A DNA stretch of 64,000 nt from Acidimicrobiales bacterium (GTDB lineage Bacteria; Actinomycetota; Acidimicrobiia; Acidimicrobiales; DATDAH01). Within the stretch, counting starts at the first letter, position 1; each line of letters begins with the position of its first letter. Below the pieces are notes generated by a model. It had not been told where the DNA came from. It saw only the letters and a program-made list of their open reading frames with translations, and did not search any database. This document shows positions 1-10,633 of this stretch, piece after piece. The stretch is from assembly GCA_016794585.1 (NCBI GenBank), contig JAEUJM010000005.1:157345-221344 (forward strand), in the 5' to 3' direction. The position numbers and the translations under genes are program-made.

Positions 1-2
1 TG

Positions 3-1895
3 GCGTCGGCCGTCCCTGCGCTCGCCGACTTCGTGGTCCCCATCGCGCTGGGCTTCATCGTCCTCGTGTCCTACGGCAACCTCCGTGGCGTCCGCGAGTC
101 GGGCAAGCTCTTCGCCGCTCCCACCTACTTCTTCATGCTCAACATCGCGGTGCTGCTCCTCGTGGGCATCACCCGGCTGGTCGCCGGCGATCTCCCGCAG
201 GCGACGGTCGAGCCGGAGATGATCCCGGCCGGGGTGGGGGCCGACGACGTGTTGTTCTACGGCGCCGGGCTCTTCGTCATCCTGCGGGCCTTCGCGTCCG
301 GCGGCGCCGCGGTCACCGGCGTCGAGGCCATCTCCAACGGCGTCCCCGCGTTCAAGGAGCCGTCGTGGCGCAACGCCCGCACCACGCTCGTGATCATGGG
401 CGTCGCCCTCGGCGCCATGTTCCTCGGCATCTCGGTGTTGGCGGCCGAGGTGGAGGCCCGGCCGTTCCTCGAGGGCACGCCCACGGTGCTCAGCCAGATC
501 GGCGAGCTGGTCTACGGCTCGTCGGGCCTCGGCCACCTGCTGTACCTCTCCCTCCAGGCCGGCACCGTGCTCATCCTCGTGCTCGCGTCGAACACGAGCT
601 ACGCGGACTTCCCCCGCCTGGCCAGCTTCGCCGCCGGCGACGCGTTCCTCCCGCGTCAGCTCACCACCCGCGGCCACCGCCTCGTGTTCTCCAACGGCAT
701 CCTCGCCCTGTCGGCGGTGTCGATCCTCCTGGTGGTCGCCACCCAGGCCAAGGTCGAGCGCCTCATCCCGCTGTACGCCATCGGCGTGTTCACCGGCTTC
801 ACGCTGTCGCAGGCCGGCATGGCCAAGCACCACCTCCGCCACAAAGCGCCGGGCTGGCGCCGTGGCTTCGCCATCAACGGCGTGGGCGCCGCGGTGTCGC
901 TGCTGGTCGCGCTCGTCACCGGCATCACCAAGTTCACCGAGGGCGCGTGGGTCGTCGTCACCGTCGTCCCCCTGGTGGTGTGGCTGCTCTTCCGCCTCAA
1001 CCGCCAGTACGTCGAGGAGGAGACCGAGCTCGAGCACGACGCCCACCTCGCCGCGGAAGCACCCATCCTGCGGCGCCACGTGGTGATCGTCCTCGTCGAC
1101 CGCCTCGACGTCGCCGCCGCGCGGGCCATCCAGTACGCCCGCACCCTCGCCCCCGACGAGCTGCGCGCCGTGCACTTCGACCTCGACCCGCTGCGCACCG
1201 CCCGCCTCGCCGAGCGCTGGCGCTCGCTCGGCCTCACCCGACTCACCCTCGACATCATCGAGTGCCAGGACCGCCGGGTGACGAAAGCCGCGGCCGAGGT
1301 GGCCGCCCAGTCGCTCGTCGACGGCGAGACCGAGGTGAGCGTGCTGATTCCCCGCCGGGAGTACCGCCGCGGTTGGCACCGGCTCCTGCACGACCGCACC
1401 TCGGACAAGATGGCGGCGACGCTGTCGAGCCTCCCGCACTGCAACGTCACGGTGGTGCCCTACCACCTCGGCCGTTGTCGGACCGAGATCGCCACCACCG
1501 ACCTGGGCAGCCGCGCCGGGCGCCGGAGCGGGCGCGCCGCCGCCCGCGAGGACGCACAGGTGGACCGCCTGCTCGCCTCCCCTGCGACGGCCACGCCCCG
1601 GGCGGACGGCAGCATCCCCATCGCCGCCGTGCGCCATCGCGAGCGCGTCTTCGTCGACGGAAAAGTCCGGCGCATGCGCGTGCAGCCGTGGGCCGGCGTG
1701 TCCACCCTCGAGTGCACGCTGACCGACGACACCGGCGCGCTCACCATCGTGTTCCTCGGCCGCCGCCACATCCCCGGCATCGAGACCGGCGCCCGCCTCG
1801 CGGTGAGCGGCGTGGTGGGTGAGCACAACGGCAATCTCGCCATCCTCAACCCCGTGTACGAGCTCCAGGCCAAGGCCGGCGCGGACCACTCATAG
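3..1895 (+). CDS. APC-family permease with C-terminal USP-like and OB-fold domains (5' end outside window)
   Basis: The reading frame is open from the first bases, so the start lies upstream of the window. Aligned to the next gene, about 168 N-terminal residues are missing. What remains is a run of hydrophobic helices of the amino acid/polyamine/organocation (APC) superfamily, including the segment GNLRGVRESGK and the block GVEAISNGVPAFK shared with the neighbour. These are followed by a cytoplasmic alpha/beta region resembling a universal-stress-protein domain (from about RRHVVIVLVDRLD) and a final stretch of about 85 residues with the beta-strand pattern of an OB fold (ECTLTDDTGALTIVFLGRR). 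It is expected to sit in the cytoplasmic membrane and carry a cation or amino acid; the substrate cannot be read from sequence. It is a tandem paralogue of the following gene. Confidence 0.85.
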   Translation, partial: ASAVPALADFVVPIALGFIVLVSYGNLRGVRESGKLFAAPTYFFMLNIAVLLLVGITRLVAGDLPQATVEPEMIPAGVGADDVLFYGAGLFVILRAFASGGAAVTGVEAISNGVPAFKEPSWRNARTTLVIMGVALGAMFLGISVLAAEVEARPFLEGTPTVLSQIGELVYGSSGLGHLLYLSLQAGTVLILVLASNTSYADFPRLASFAAGDAFLPRQLTTRGHRLVFSNGILALSAVSILLVVATQAKVERLIPLYAIGVFTGFTLSQAGMAKHHLRHKAPGWRRGFAINGVGAAVSLLVALVTGITKFTEGAWVVVTVVPLVVWLLFRLNRQYVEEETELEHDAHLAAEAPILRRHVVIVLVDRLDVAAARAIQYARTLAPDELRAVHFDLDPLRTARLAERWRSLGLTRLTLDIIECQDRRVTKAAAEVAAQSLVDGETEVSVLIPRREYRRGWHRLLHDRTSDKMAATLSSLPHCNVTVVPYHLGRCRTEIATTDLGSRAGRRSGRAAAREDAQVDRLLASPATATPRADGSIPIAAVRHRERVFVDGKVRRMRVQPWAGVSTLECTLTDDTGALTIVFLGRRHIPGIETGARLAVSGVVGEHNGNLAILNPVYELQAKAGADHS

Positions 1896-2006
1896 CCCGC
1901 CGGCTCGGCCCAGCCCGGCCGTGGCGCGCAGGCGCCGATGAGATATTGACGGGATCTTGACGCGGCGAGCTTGCCGCCGGTGCGCCGAGCGGTATCGACT
2001 GGCTGG

Positions 2007-4364
2007 GTGAAGACCGAGGACGACCTCCAGCGGGCGGCTGCGCAAGGCGGTGAGCGCCTCACCCCGAAGCGCATGGCGCCACGGGTCGACCTGCCCGAGA
2101 CGTGGAGCTACCGGGCCAAGACCCGCCTCCTCGGTGCGCCCCTGGCCACCGACCGGCTCGAGCACGAGCGGCTCGGCAAGCCCACGGCATTGGCCGTGTT
2201 CGCCTCGGACAACCTCTCGTCGTCCGCGTACGCCACCGAGGAGATCCTGCGGGTCCTGATCCCCGCCATCGGCGTCGCTGCGTTCGCGCTGGTGGTGCCG
2301 GTGACGGTGGCGATGCTCATCGTCCTCGGCTTCCTCATCCTCTCCTACCGCCAGACCATCAAGGCGTACCCCAGTGCGGGCGGCGCCTACATCGTCACCA
2401 AGGACAACTTCGGCGCACTCCCCGCTCAGGTGGCCGGGGTCTCGCTGCTCACCGACTACATCCTCACGGTCGCGGTGTCGGTCTCGGCGGGCAGCGCCGC
2501 ATTGGCCTCTGCGGTCCCCGCGCTGGCGCCGTGGGTCGTCCCCATCTCCATCGGGTTCATCCTCATCATCGCCTTCGGCAACCTGAAGGGCGTCCGGGAG
2601 TCGGGGAAGGTGTTCGCCGTCCCCACCTACTTCTTCATGTTCAACATGGTGTTGCTGCTCGGCGTCGGGCTCTACCAGATGGCCTTCGGCGACCTGCCCG
2701 TCGAGGCCGGCGGTGTCGAGGGCATGCTCACCGGCACCGAAGGGAGCGCCGCCGACGGCGTCTTCTACGGGGCCACGTTGTTCGTGGTGCTCCACGCCTT
2801 CGCTTCGGGCGGTGCCGCCGTCACCGGCGTCGAGGCCATCTCCAACGGCGTGCCCGCCTTCAAGGAACCTGCCGCCAAGAACGCCAGCTCGACGTTGGTC
2901 GTCATGGGTACCGCCCTGGGCTTCATGTTCCTCGGCCTGTCGCTCCTCGCGTCCAAGGTGCACGCCACCCCGTTCGAGGAGGGCACCCCCACCGTCATCT
3001 CCCAGGTGGGCAAGCTCGTCTACGGCACCGGGGCGCTCGGCGAGGTGCTCTTCTACTCGCTCCAGGTGGGCACGATGCTCATCCTCGTGCTGGCGGCCAA
3101 CACCGGCTTCGCCGACTTCCCCCGTCTCGCCAGCTTCGCCGCGGGCGACAGCTTCATGCCCCGCCAGCTCACCAAGCGGGGGCACCGCCTGGTGTTCTCG
3201 AACGGCATCATCGCCCTGGCCGCCGCGGCCATCGTGCTGGTCATCGTCACCGGGGCCAAGGTCGACCGGCTGATCCCGCTGTACGCCATCGGCGTGTTCA
3301 CCAGCTTCACCCTGTCCCAGGCGGGCATGGCCAAGCACCACATCACCCACAAGGAACCGCACTGGCAGCTCGGGCTGTTCATCAACGGCGTCGGTGCGGC
3401 CATGACCTTCGTCGTCGCCATCATCGTCGCCGTCACGAAGTTCACCCATGGGGCCTGGGTGATCATCGCCCTCATCCCCATCCTCGTGGTGGTGCTGTTC
3501 CGCCTCAACCGCCAGTACACCCACGAGGCGGTGGAGCTGCTCGAGGACGCCCACGCCGCCGCCAGCGCGCCGATCCTGCGCCGCCACGTGGTGCTCGTGC
3601 TCGTCGACACCCTCGACGTGGCCGCCGCCCGGGCCATCCAGTACGCCCGCACCCTCACGCCCGACGAGCTGCGGGCCGTGCACCTCGACCTCGACCCCCT
3701 CGTGACCGCCGACCTCGCCCGCGATTGGCGGACGCTCGGCCTCGGCCGCCTTTCGCTCGACATCGTCGAGTGCCAGGACCGGCGTGTCACCCAGGCCGCC
3801 GCCGAGATCGCCGCCCAGGAGCTCGCCGACGGCGAGACCGAGGTCAGCGTCCTCATTCCCCGCCGGGAGTACAGCCGCTTCTGGCACCGGCTGCTCCACG
3901 ACCGCACCTCCGACGAGATGGTCAAGGTGCTCTCGACGCTCCCCCACTGCAACGTCACGGTCGTGCCGTACCACCTCGACCTCAAGGCCACGCCGGTGGA
4001 GGTCCGCCAGGTGGCGCCGGCCGTCGTCGGCGAGACCGCCGACGACGATGGCGCCGCGGTGGCGGAACACGCCGCGTCGGTGACGCCGAACACCGACGGC
4101 ACCGTGCCCATCGGCGCGGTCGAGCACCGCCAGCGCGTGATGGTGTCCGGGCGCATCCGGTCGATCCGCGTCCAGCCCTGGTCGGGCGTGCCCGCCCTCG
4201 AGTGCACCCTGGCCGACGACAGCGGCGGCGTCGCCGTGGTGTTCCTGGGCCGCCGGGAGGTGCCGGGGATCCGCGTGGGCGTCCGGCTGAAAGCCCAGGG
4301 CGTGGTCGGCGAGCACCACGGCCGGCTCGCCATCTTGAACCCCGTCTACGAGATCCTCGCCTAG
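2007..4364 (+). CDS. APC-family permease with C-terminal USP-like and OB-fold domains
   Basis: This is a complete paralogue of the upstream gene, 785 residues from the GTG at 2007; an in-frame TTG at 1971 is the alternative start and no clear ribosome site decides between them. The first roughly 480 residues form an APC transporter core with the helix-1 motif SDNLSSSAYATEE. A USP-like cytoplasmic domain follows (HVVLVLVDTLDVAAARAIQ onward), then a charged linker and a C-terminal OB fold (ALECTLADDSGGVAVVFLG to the end). From memory, mycobacteria encode an APC permease near a separate OB-fold protein beside the ceoBC potassium-uptake genes (Rv2690c-Rv2694c). The fusion here would join those two parts and hints at a link to ion homeostasis, but that is inference. 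Confidence 0.88.
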   Translation: MKTEDDLQRAAAQGGERLTPKRMAPRVDLPETWSYRAKTRLLGAPLATDRLEHERLGKPTALAVFASDNLSSSAYATEEILRVLIPAIGVAAFALVVPVTVAMLIVLGFLILSYRQTIKAYPSAGGAYIVTKDNFGALPAQVAGVSLLTDYILTVAVSVSAGSAALASAVPALAPWVVPISIGFILIIAFGNLKGVRESGKVFAVPTYFFMFNMVLLLGVGLYQMAFGDLPVEAGGVEGMLTGTEGSAADGVFYGATLFVVLHAFASGGAAVTGVEAISNGVPAFKEPAAKNASSTLVVMGTALGFMFLGLSLLASKVHATPFEEGTPTVISQVGKLVYGTGALGEVLFYSLQVGTMLILVLAANTGFADFPRLASFAAGDSFMPRQLTKRGHRLVFSNGIIALAAAAIVLVIVTGAKVDRLIPLYAIGVFTSFTLSQAGMAKHHITHKEPHWQLGLFINGVGAAMTFVVAIIVAVTKFTHGAWVIIALIPILVVVLFRLNRQYTHEAVELLEDAHAAASAPILRRHVVLVLVDTLDVAAARAIQYARTLTPDELRAVHLDLDPLVTADLARDWRTLGLGRLSLDIVECQDRRVTQAAAEIAAQELADGETEVSVLIPRREYSRFWHRLLHDRTSDEMVKVLSTLPHCNVTVVPYHLDLKATPVEVRQVAPAVVGETADDDGAAVAEHAASVTPNTDGTVPIGAVEHRQRVMVSGRIRSIRVQPWSGVPALECTLADDSGGVAVVFLGRREVPGIRVGVRLKAQGVVGEHHGRLAILNPVYEILA

Positions 4365-4378
4365 CCCCCAGCGGACGC

Positions 4379-5515
4379 TCAGCCCCGGGGCAGGCCCAGG
4401 AGGCGCTCGGAGATGATGGTGCGCTGGATCTCGGAGGTGCCCCCGGCGATGCCCGCGGCCTGGCTCCACAGCCACTGCCGGGCCCACGGGCCCTCGAGCG
4501 CGCCGGCGGGGCCCAGCACGGTCAACGCGGTGTCCGACAGGTGCTGCGTGACCTCGGTCCAGGTGAGCTTGACCACGCTCGACTCGGGGCCGGGCTCGAT
4601 GCCCTTGCCCAGGTTCGACAGCGTGTGCCAGTTGTGGAGTCGAAGCAGGCGCAGCTCGACGAAGACCTGCGCCAGCTCGTCGGCGACGTCGACGTCGTCG
4701 AGACGGCCGGTGCGGGCGGCGAGCTCGTAGAGCTCGTCGAGGTAGACCTCGTGCACCACCTGCTCCTTGAACGGGAAGGCGGTGCCCCGCTCGTGGGCCA
4801 GGGTGGTGTTGGCCACCGCCCAGCCGTCGTGCAGTCCGCCCACGAGCTGGTCGTCGGGCACGAAGACCTCGTCGAGGAACACCTCGTTGAACTCGGCCTC
4901 GCCCGTGATCTGCACCAAGGGGCGGACGTCGATGCCCGGAGCGGTCATGTCGATGACGAGGTACGAGATACCGCGGTGGCGGGGCGCCTCGGGATCGGTG
5001 CGGACGAGCCCGATCCCCCATCGGGCCACGTCGGCGTACGACGTCCACACCTTCTGCCCCGAGACCAGCCAGCCCCCGTCCACCCGCTCGGCCCGGGTGG
5101 TGAGCGAGGCGAGGTCGGAGCCGGCGTCGGGCTCGCTGAAGAGCTGACACCAGATCTCGGAGGCGTCGAGGATCGCGGGCAGCCACCGGGCCCGTTGCTC
5201 GTCGGTCCCGCAGGCCAGCAGTGTGGGCCCGGCGAGATTGATGCCGACCCGGTTCACCGGCTGCGGTGCCCGCGCCCGGGCGTACTCCATGTTGTAGAGG
5301 GCCACCTGGACCGGGGTCGCGCTGCGCCCCCCGAACTCCTGCGGCCAGTGGATGCCGACCATGCGCCCTTCGGCGAGCGTGGCCTGCCAGGCCCTCCCCC
5401 AGGCGATCTCGTCGGCCGTCGACGCGAAGGCACCCGGCAGCGCGAGGTGGTCGGCCAGGAAGGCCCGCACCTCGGCGGCGAAGGCCCGCTCGTCGTCGGT
5501 CAGCGCCAGGTCCAC
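4379..5515 (-). CDS. acyl-CoA dehydrogenase
   Basis: A 378-residue flavoprotein of the acyl-CoA dehydrogenase family, normal in length, expected to introduce an alpha,beta double bond into an acyl-CoA in the cytoplasm. Visible signatures are the FAD-contact segment WCQLFSEPDAGSDLASLTT, the middle beta domain with SGQKVWTSYADVARWG, and the C-terminal GGTSEIQRTIISERLLGLPR. The Glu that precedes the GTS motif in medium-chain enzymes is Gly here, so the base must sit elsewhere (as in isovaleryl-type enzymes) or on a partner subunit. It is transcribed away from the ABC importer that starts at 5652. The substrate is unknown; steroid side-chain or branched acyl-CoA is possible given the neighbouring P450 and FadD genes. 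Confidence 0.9.
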   Translation of the reverse strand: MDLALTDDERAFAAEVRAFLADHLALPGAFASTADEIAWGRAWQATLAEGRMVGIHWPQEFGGRSATPVQVALYNMEYARARAPQPVNRVGINLAGPTLLACGTDEQRARWLPAILDASEIWCQLFSEPDAGSDLASLTTRAERVDGGWLVSGQKVWTSYADVARWGIGLVRTDPEAPRHRGISYLVIDMTAPGIDVRPLVQITGEAEFNEVFLDEVFVPDDQLVGGLHDGWAVANTTLAHERGTAFPFKEQVVHEVYLDELYELAARTGRLDDVDVADELAQVFVELRLLRLHNWHTLSNLGKGIEPGPESSVVKLTWTEVTQHLSDTALTVLGPAGALEGPWARQWLWSQAAGIAGGTSEIQRTIISERLLGLPRG

Positions 5516-5536
5516 CCCCAGATCCTCACAGACCCG

Positions 5537-5554
5537 AGGACCCCGTCGGGTCCT
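5537..5554. promoter_or_regulatory. inverted repeat in a divergent promoter region
   Basis: AGGACCC-CGTC-GGGTCCT is a perfect 7-bp inverted repeat with a 4-base centre. It lies 22 bases upstream of the acyl-CoA dehydrogenase start and about 100 bases before the substrate-binding protein. It could be an operator for either gene or a leader hairpin. Confidence 0.35.
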
Positions 5555-5651
5555 TCGCGACGTCGCAGCCGCGCCCAGCGAGGTCGCGGCACCGCGGGGT
5601 GACGCCGTCCCCTAGTGTCTGTGCACCACATCGCCATCCGGGGGGACACCG

Positions 5652-6995
5652 ATGCGCACGCACCGTCGCTTTCTGATCGTCCTGTCGAGCCTGGCACTGG
5701 TCGCGGCGGCGTGCGGCAACGCCGGCGAGGACAGCGCCGACGAGCAGACGGACGGCACGGAGGCAGCCGCCAACGTCGACGACGGCGAGGTCAGCGACGC
5801 CGCCGACGACGAGTTCGTGGCCGTCGACCAGCCCGGCGTCACCGACGACACCATCACGGTCAGCGGTGTCGCCTCGGTCACCAACCCGCTCGGCGCCCCC
5901 TACGGCCAGGTGTGGGACGGCGTGGACGCCTACTTCGCCATGATCAACGACGAGGGCGGCATCTACCAGCGCGACCTGGTGCTGCCCGAGGACAACCGCC
6001 ACGACGACCAGTTCGCGCAGAACCAGACCGAGGTGCAGCGCATCATCACCCAGGACGACCCGTTCGCGGTCGTCGGCGTGGCCACCTTGAACTTCGCCGG
6101 CGCCGACCTGCTGGTGGACGAGAACATCCCGACCTTCGGCTGGAACATCCAGCAGGAGTGGCAGAACGGGCCCAACCTGTTCGGGGAGAAGGGCTCGTTC
6201 CTGGACTTCACCGGCGGTGGGCCCCTGCTGCCCTTCCTGGCCCGGGAGACCGGCGCCGAGAAGATCGGCGTGCTCGCCTACAACGTGCCGCAGTCGTCGG
6301 ACTGCCTGACCGGCATCGAGAACAGCTTCGACGAGTACGGCGCGGATGCCGGCGCCGAGGTCGCTTTCGCCGACAGCTCGCTGGCGTACGGCACGACCGA
6401 CCTGAGCGTGCAGGTGCAGCAGATGAAGGACGCCGGCGTCGACCTGGTGACCACCTGCATGGACACCAACGGCGTCACCACCCTGGCCCGGGAGATGGAG
6501 CGACAGGGCCTCGACGCCCCGCAGTACCTCCCCAACGGCTACGACTACGACCTCATCGGCGACTTCGGCGACCTCTTCGAGGGCTCCTACGTCCTCACGG
6601 GCTTCACCCCCTTCGAGTTCGAGCCCCAGCCCCAAGGCATCCAGGACTACCTCCAGTGGGTGGACGAGACCGGCGGCACCGTCGGTGAGCTGTCGCTCGC
6701 CGGCTGGCTGAGCGCGGCGCAGTTCGTCACCGGCCTGCGGGCCGCCGGGCCCGACTTCACCCGGGACAAGGTCGTCGACGGCCTCAACGCCGTCACCGAC
6801 TTCACCGGCGACGGCATCGTCGCCGGCACCGACTGGACCATCGCCCACGAGGCCGACGGACCGCAGCTCTGCTACGCCCTGTCGCAGATCCAGGACGGCG
6901 AGTTCGTGCCCAGCTTCACGACCGAGGGCAAGCCGTTCATCTGCTTCGACAACGGCGCCGCCTCGCTGCCCGACGAGCCCGACCACCAGGACTGA
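5652..6995 (+). CDS. LIV-type ABC importer substrate-binding lipoprotein
   Basis: A 447-residue extracytoplasmic binding protein of the branched-chain amino acid family (Peripla_BP_6 type I fold). It starts with a lipoprotein signal, Arg-rich then hydrophobic, ending in the lipobox LVAAAC (Cys21), followed by an acidic linker to about residue 60. The binding-domain opening is GVTDDTITVSGVASVTN and the family-typical block is PYGQVWDGVDAYFAMINDEGG. The ATG at 5652 is preceded by a GGGGGGAC ribosome site. It is the first gene of a four-gene importer operon: 24 bases separate it from the fused permease. The ligand is not determinable; members bind amino acids, urea, amides or aromatic and aliphatic acids. 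Confidence 0.9.
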   Translation: MRTHRRFLIVLSSLALVAAACGNAGEDSADEQTDGTEAAANVDDGEVSDAADDEFVAVDQPGVTDDTITVSGVASVTNPLGAPYGQVWDGVDAYFAMINDEGGIYQRDLVLPEDNRHDDQFAQNQTEVQRIITQDDPFAVVGVATLNFAGADLLVDENIPTFGWNIQQEWQNGPNLFGEKGSFLDFTGGGPLLPFLARETGAEKIGVLAYNVPQSSDCLTGIENSFDEYGADAGAEVAFADSSLAYGTTDLSVQVQQMKDAGVDLVTTCMDTNGVTTLAREMERQGLDAPQYLPNGYDYDLIGDFGDLFEGSYVLTGFTPFEFEPQPQGIQDYLQWVDETGGTVGELSLAGWLSAAQFVTGLRAAGPDFTRDKVVDGLNAVTDFTGDGIVAGTDWTIAHEADGPQLCYALSQIQDGEFVPSFTTEGKPFICFDNGAASLPDEPDHQD

Positions 6996-7019
6996 GGCGG
7001 CACCGCTCGCGCCTCTGCC

Positions 7020-9052
7020 ATGACCGAGCTGATCAGCTACGCCATCCGCGGCTTTCCCATCGGGTGCGTCTTCGCGCTCATGGCCGTGGGCGTGGTGCTC
7101 ACCTACAAGACCTCTGGCGTGTTCAACCTGGCCTTCGGCGCGCAGGCATTCGTCAGCGCCGCGGTGTACTACGAGACCCGCGTCCGCCACGACTGGCCCA
7201 TCCCCCTGGCCTTCCTGGTGGCGGTGGTGCTGCTCGGGCCCGCCATCGGCTACGTCCTCGACCGGGCGCTGTTCCGCCACCTGCGCACCGCATCGCCGCT
7301 CGCCAGGCTCGTCACCTCGCTCGGCCTGCTCGTGGCCATTCCCCAGATGGTGCAGATCTGGTTCGGCAGCAGCCCCGCCTACAACCCCCTCGGCATCGCG
7401 CCCGACCCCGGGCGCATCTACCGGTGGGGTGACTACGCGCTCGACGCCAACCAGGTCGCCACCATCGTGGTCACCGTCCTCGTCGTGGCGGCGCTCACGG
7501 TGCTGTTCCGCTTCACCTCGCTCGGCCTGCGGATGCGGGCGGTCGTGGAGAGCCCCCGTATGAGCGAGCTCAACGCCATCAACGCCGATCGGGTCGGGAG
7601 CGCGGCGTGGATGATGTCGAGCTTCCTCGCCGGACTCGCCGGCGTGCTGCTCGCTCCCCTGTTCGCTCAGGTCGAAGCCAACGGCTTCTTCACGCTGCTC
7701 GTCGCCGCGGTGGCCGCCGCCGCGTTCGGCGGTCTGACCAGCATCCCCCTCACCTTCGCCGGCGGCATCGCCCTCGGCGTCCTGCAACAGGTGCTGGCCG
7801 GCTACCTGCCCGCCGACAGCATCCTGTCGCAGGGGCTGCGCCCCGCCCTGCCGTTCCTCGTGCTCTTCCTGCTGCTGCTCTTCTGGCCCGCCCTGCGGGG
7901 CCTGGGACGCACCGCCGATCCCCTGGCCGGTGTCGACCCGCCGCCGCCCGCGCCCGCCGCGTCCGTGCGCTCCGAAGGCATGACCGTGGCCACCCGCGTG
8001 CTGGCGGTCACCACGATCGTGCTGTTCGTGCTCGCCACGCTGTTCTGGTTCGACGACTTCTGGCTGCTGTTGTTCACCAAGGGCCTGATCTTCGGCGTCA
8101 TCTTCCTGTCCATCACCGTCATCACCGGAATGGGAGGCCAGGTGTCGCTGTCCCAGGCCGCCTTCGCCGGCGTGGGCGCGTTCGCCACCGGCCAGCTCGT
8201 CCAGGGCCTCGGCCTGCCGGTGCTGCCCACGATGTTCGTCGCCGCCCTCATCGCCGCCGCCGTCGGCGCGGTGCTGGCCATCCCCGTGCTGCGCCTCGAC
8301 GGGCTCTACCTCACCCTCGCCACGCTGGCCTTCGCCCTGATGTGGGAGAACGTGCTCGTCCCGCAGACCTGGGTGAGCGGCGGACCGCTCGGCGTCGACG
8401 TCCCCCGCCCCCTCGTCGGTCCGATCGACTTCACCGACGACCGCGCCTTCCTGCTGCTGTGCCTCGTGATCCTCGCGCTCGTCGGGGTGGTGGTGCTGCT
8501 GGTGAAGCGCGGCACCACCGGTCGGTACCTCGACGCTTTGCGGGGCAGCGAGCTGGCGGCGGCCTCGATCGGCATCGACCGCAAGCGCGCCCGCATCACC
8601 GCCTTCGCGCTCTCGGCGGGCATCGCCGGACTCGGCGGCGGCCTCCTCGCCTCGCAGACGGGCCGGGCCACCGCCACCGACTACGTGTTCTTCCTCGGCC
8701 TGTTCTGGGTGGTGATGGTGGTCACCCTCGGCGATCGCTCGGTGCAGGCCGCCATCACCGCGGGCATCTCGTTCATGCTCGTACCCGAGTTCCTCAGCCG
8801 CCTCGACCTCACCTTCCTCCCCGAGATCCTCAACCCGGCCGAGAACCCCGCGGCGATCTCGTCGATCCTGTTCGGCCTCGGCGCCCTCACCTACGCCAAG
8901 CACCCCGAGGGGATCCTCGAGCACCAGACCCGGGCGTCGTTGGAGGCCACCAACCGGCTGCTCGCCCGCCTGTCCCGACGGACCGACCCCCCGCCCGCCT
9001 CCACCGACCCGGACGGGCCGATCGCGGTGCCCAGCGGATCGGGAGGCCCGAC

Positions 9053-9056
<4 letters not shown>
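7020..9056 (+). CDS. fused LivH-LivM ABC permease
   Basis: A 678-residue membrane protein joining the two permease subunits that are usually separate. Residues 1 to about 300 are LivH-like (early segment TYKTSGVFNLAFGAQAF; SELNAINADRVG loop). Residues from about 325 are LivM-like (GMGGQVSLSQAAFAGVGAF, PVLRLDGLYLTLATLAFAL). It forms the transmembrane channel for the importer with the upstream lipoprotein and the two downstream ATPases. The C-terminal tail after the last helix is short and Pro/Ser-rich and lacks the motif seen in the other two fused permeases of the window. The stop overlaps the next start by four bases (GTGA), indicating translational coupling. Confidence 0.9.
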
Positions 9057-9807
<751 letters not shown>

Positions 9808-9811
<4 letters not shown>

Positions 9812-10518
9812 CCGCGCCGCTGCTCGAGCTCGAGCACGTGGACGCCGGCTACGGGCCCTTCCGGGCGTTGTTCGACGTGTCCTTCTCCGTCGACGAGGGC
9901 CGGGCGCTCGCCCTGCTGGGGTCCAACGGCGCCGGCAAGACCACGGTCGCCAGGGTGTGCTCGGGGCTCGTCGCCCCGACCGCCGGCACGGTGCGGTTTC
10001 GCGGCGACGAGGTCACGGGCCAGCCCGCTTTCCGCCTGGCCCGCCAGGGCGTCGCCCACGCCCCGGAGGGCCGTTCGGTGTTCGCCACCCTCACCGTCGA
10101 CGAGAACCTCGTCCTGTCGTTCCGCGAGGGCGCCAAGCAGGGCCACCCGGGCGTCGACGAGAGCCTCGCCGCCGCCTACGACGCCTTCCCCCGCCTCGCC
10201 ACCCGCCGCCAGCAGCTGGCCGGGACGCTGTCGGGCGGCGAGCAGCGGATGCTCTCGCTGGCCCGGGTGCTGGTCCAGCCGCCGGCCCTGTTGATCGTGG
10301 ACGAGCTCTCGCTCGGCCTCGCCCCGATCATCGTCAACGAGGTCTACGCCATGCTCGGCCGCATCAAGGCCGCCGGCACCACCCTGCTCATCGTCGAGCA
10401 GCTCGTCAGCCACGCCCTCGGCATCGCCGACGACGTCGTCCTGCTCACCAAGGGCCGCACCACCTTCGTCGGGCCCGTCGCCGAGCTCGGCGACCTCGAC
10501 GCGCACTTCCTCGGCTGA
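9808..10518 (+). CDS. livF: LIV-type ABC ATPase (LivF-like)
   Basis: A 236-residue ATPase, second nucleotide-binding subunit of the importer encoded from 5652. Walker A is GSNGAGKTT, the canonical signature is LSGGEQRMLSLARVL, Walker B is LLIVDELSLGLAP (LivF-type DELSLGLAP rather than DEPSSGLD), and the H-region is Gln-containing (IVEQLVSHAL), as usual for LivF. The start GTG at 9808 overlaps the LivG stop. It is the last gene of the operon; a strong hairpin follows at 10559. Confidence 0.9.
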
Positions 10519-10558
10519 CGGTGGCCGGCGGACGCCGTCGGGCGTGTGCGGACGCGCG

Positions 10559-10597
10559 GCGACGGCCGCCGGCCCAAGGGAGACCGGCGGCCGTCGC
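10559..10597. terminator. bidirectional hairpin between convergent genes
   Basis: Two perfect 14-base arms, GCGACGGCCGCCGG and its complement CCGGCGGCCGTCGC, surround an 11-base loop. It lies 40 bases after the importer operon and 36 bases after the stop of the opposing DUF4394 gene. There is no T-run, as is common in GC-rich actinobacteria. Confidence 0.7.
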
Positions 10598-10633
10598 TGA
10601 CCGTGTCGACCGGGTGGTCGAGGGTGGAGCGTC

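Noticed and set aside
3..1895. First permease as a 5'-truncated pseudogene
   Set aside because: The frame is open to the window edge and all visible blocks align with the intact neighbour, so the truncation is due to the window boundary.
1890..5186. A 1098-codon minus-strand frame across the permease and acyl-CoA dehydrogenase genes
   Set aside because: It overlaps two well-supported genes and its composition (His/Glu/Gly/Asp runs) is that of a GC-bias shadow.
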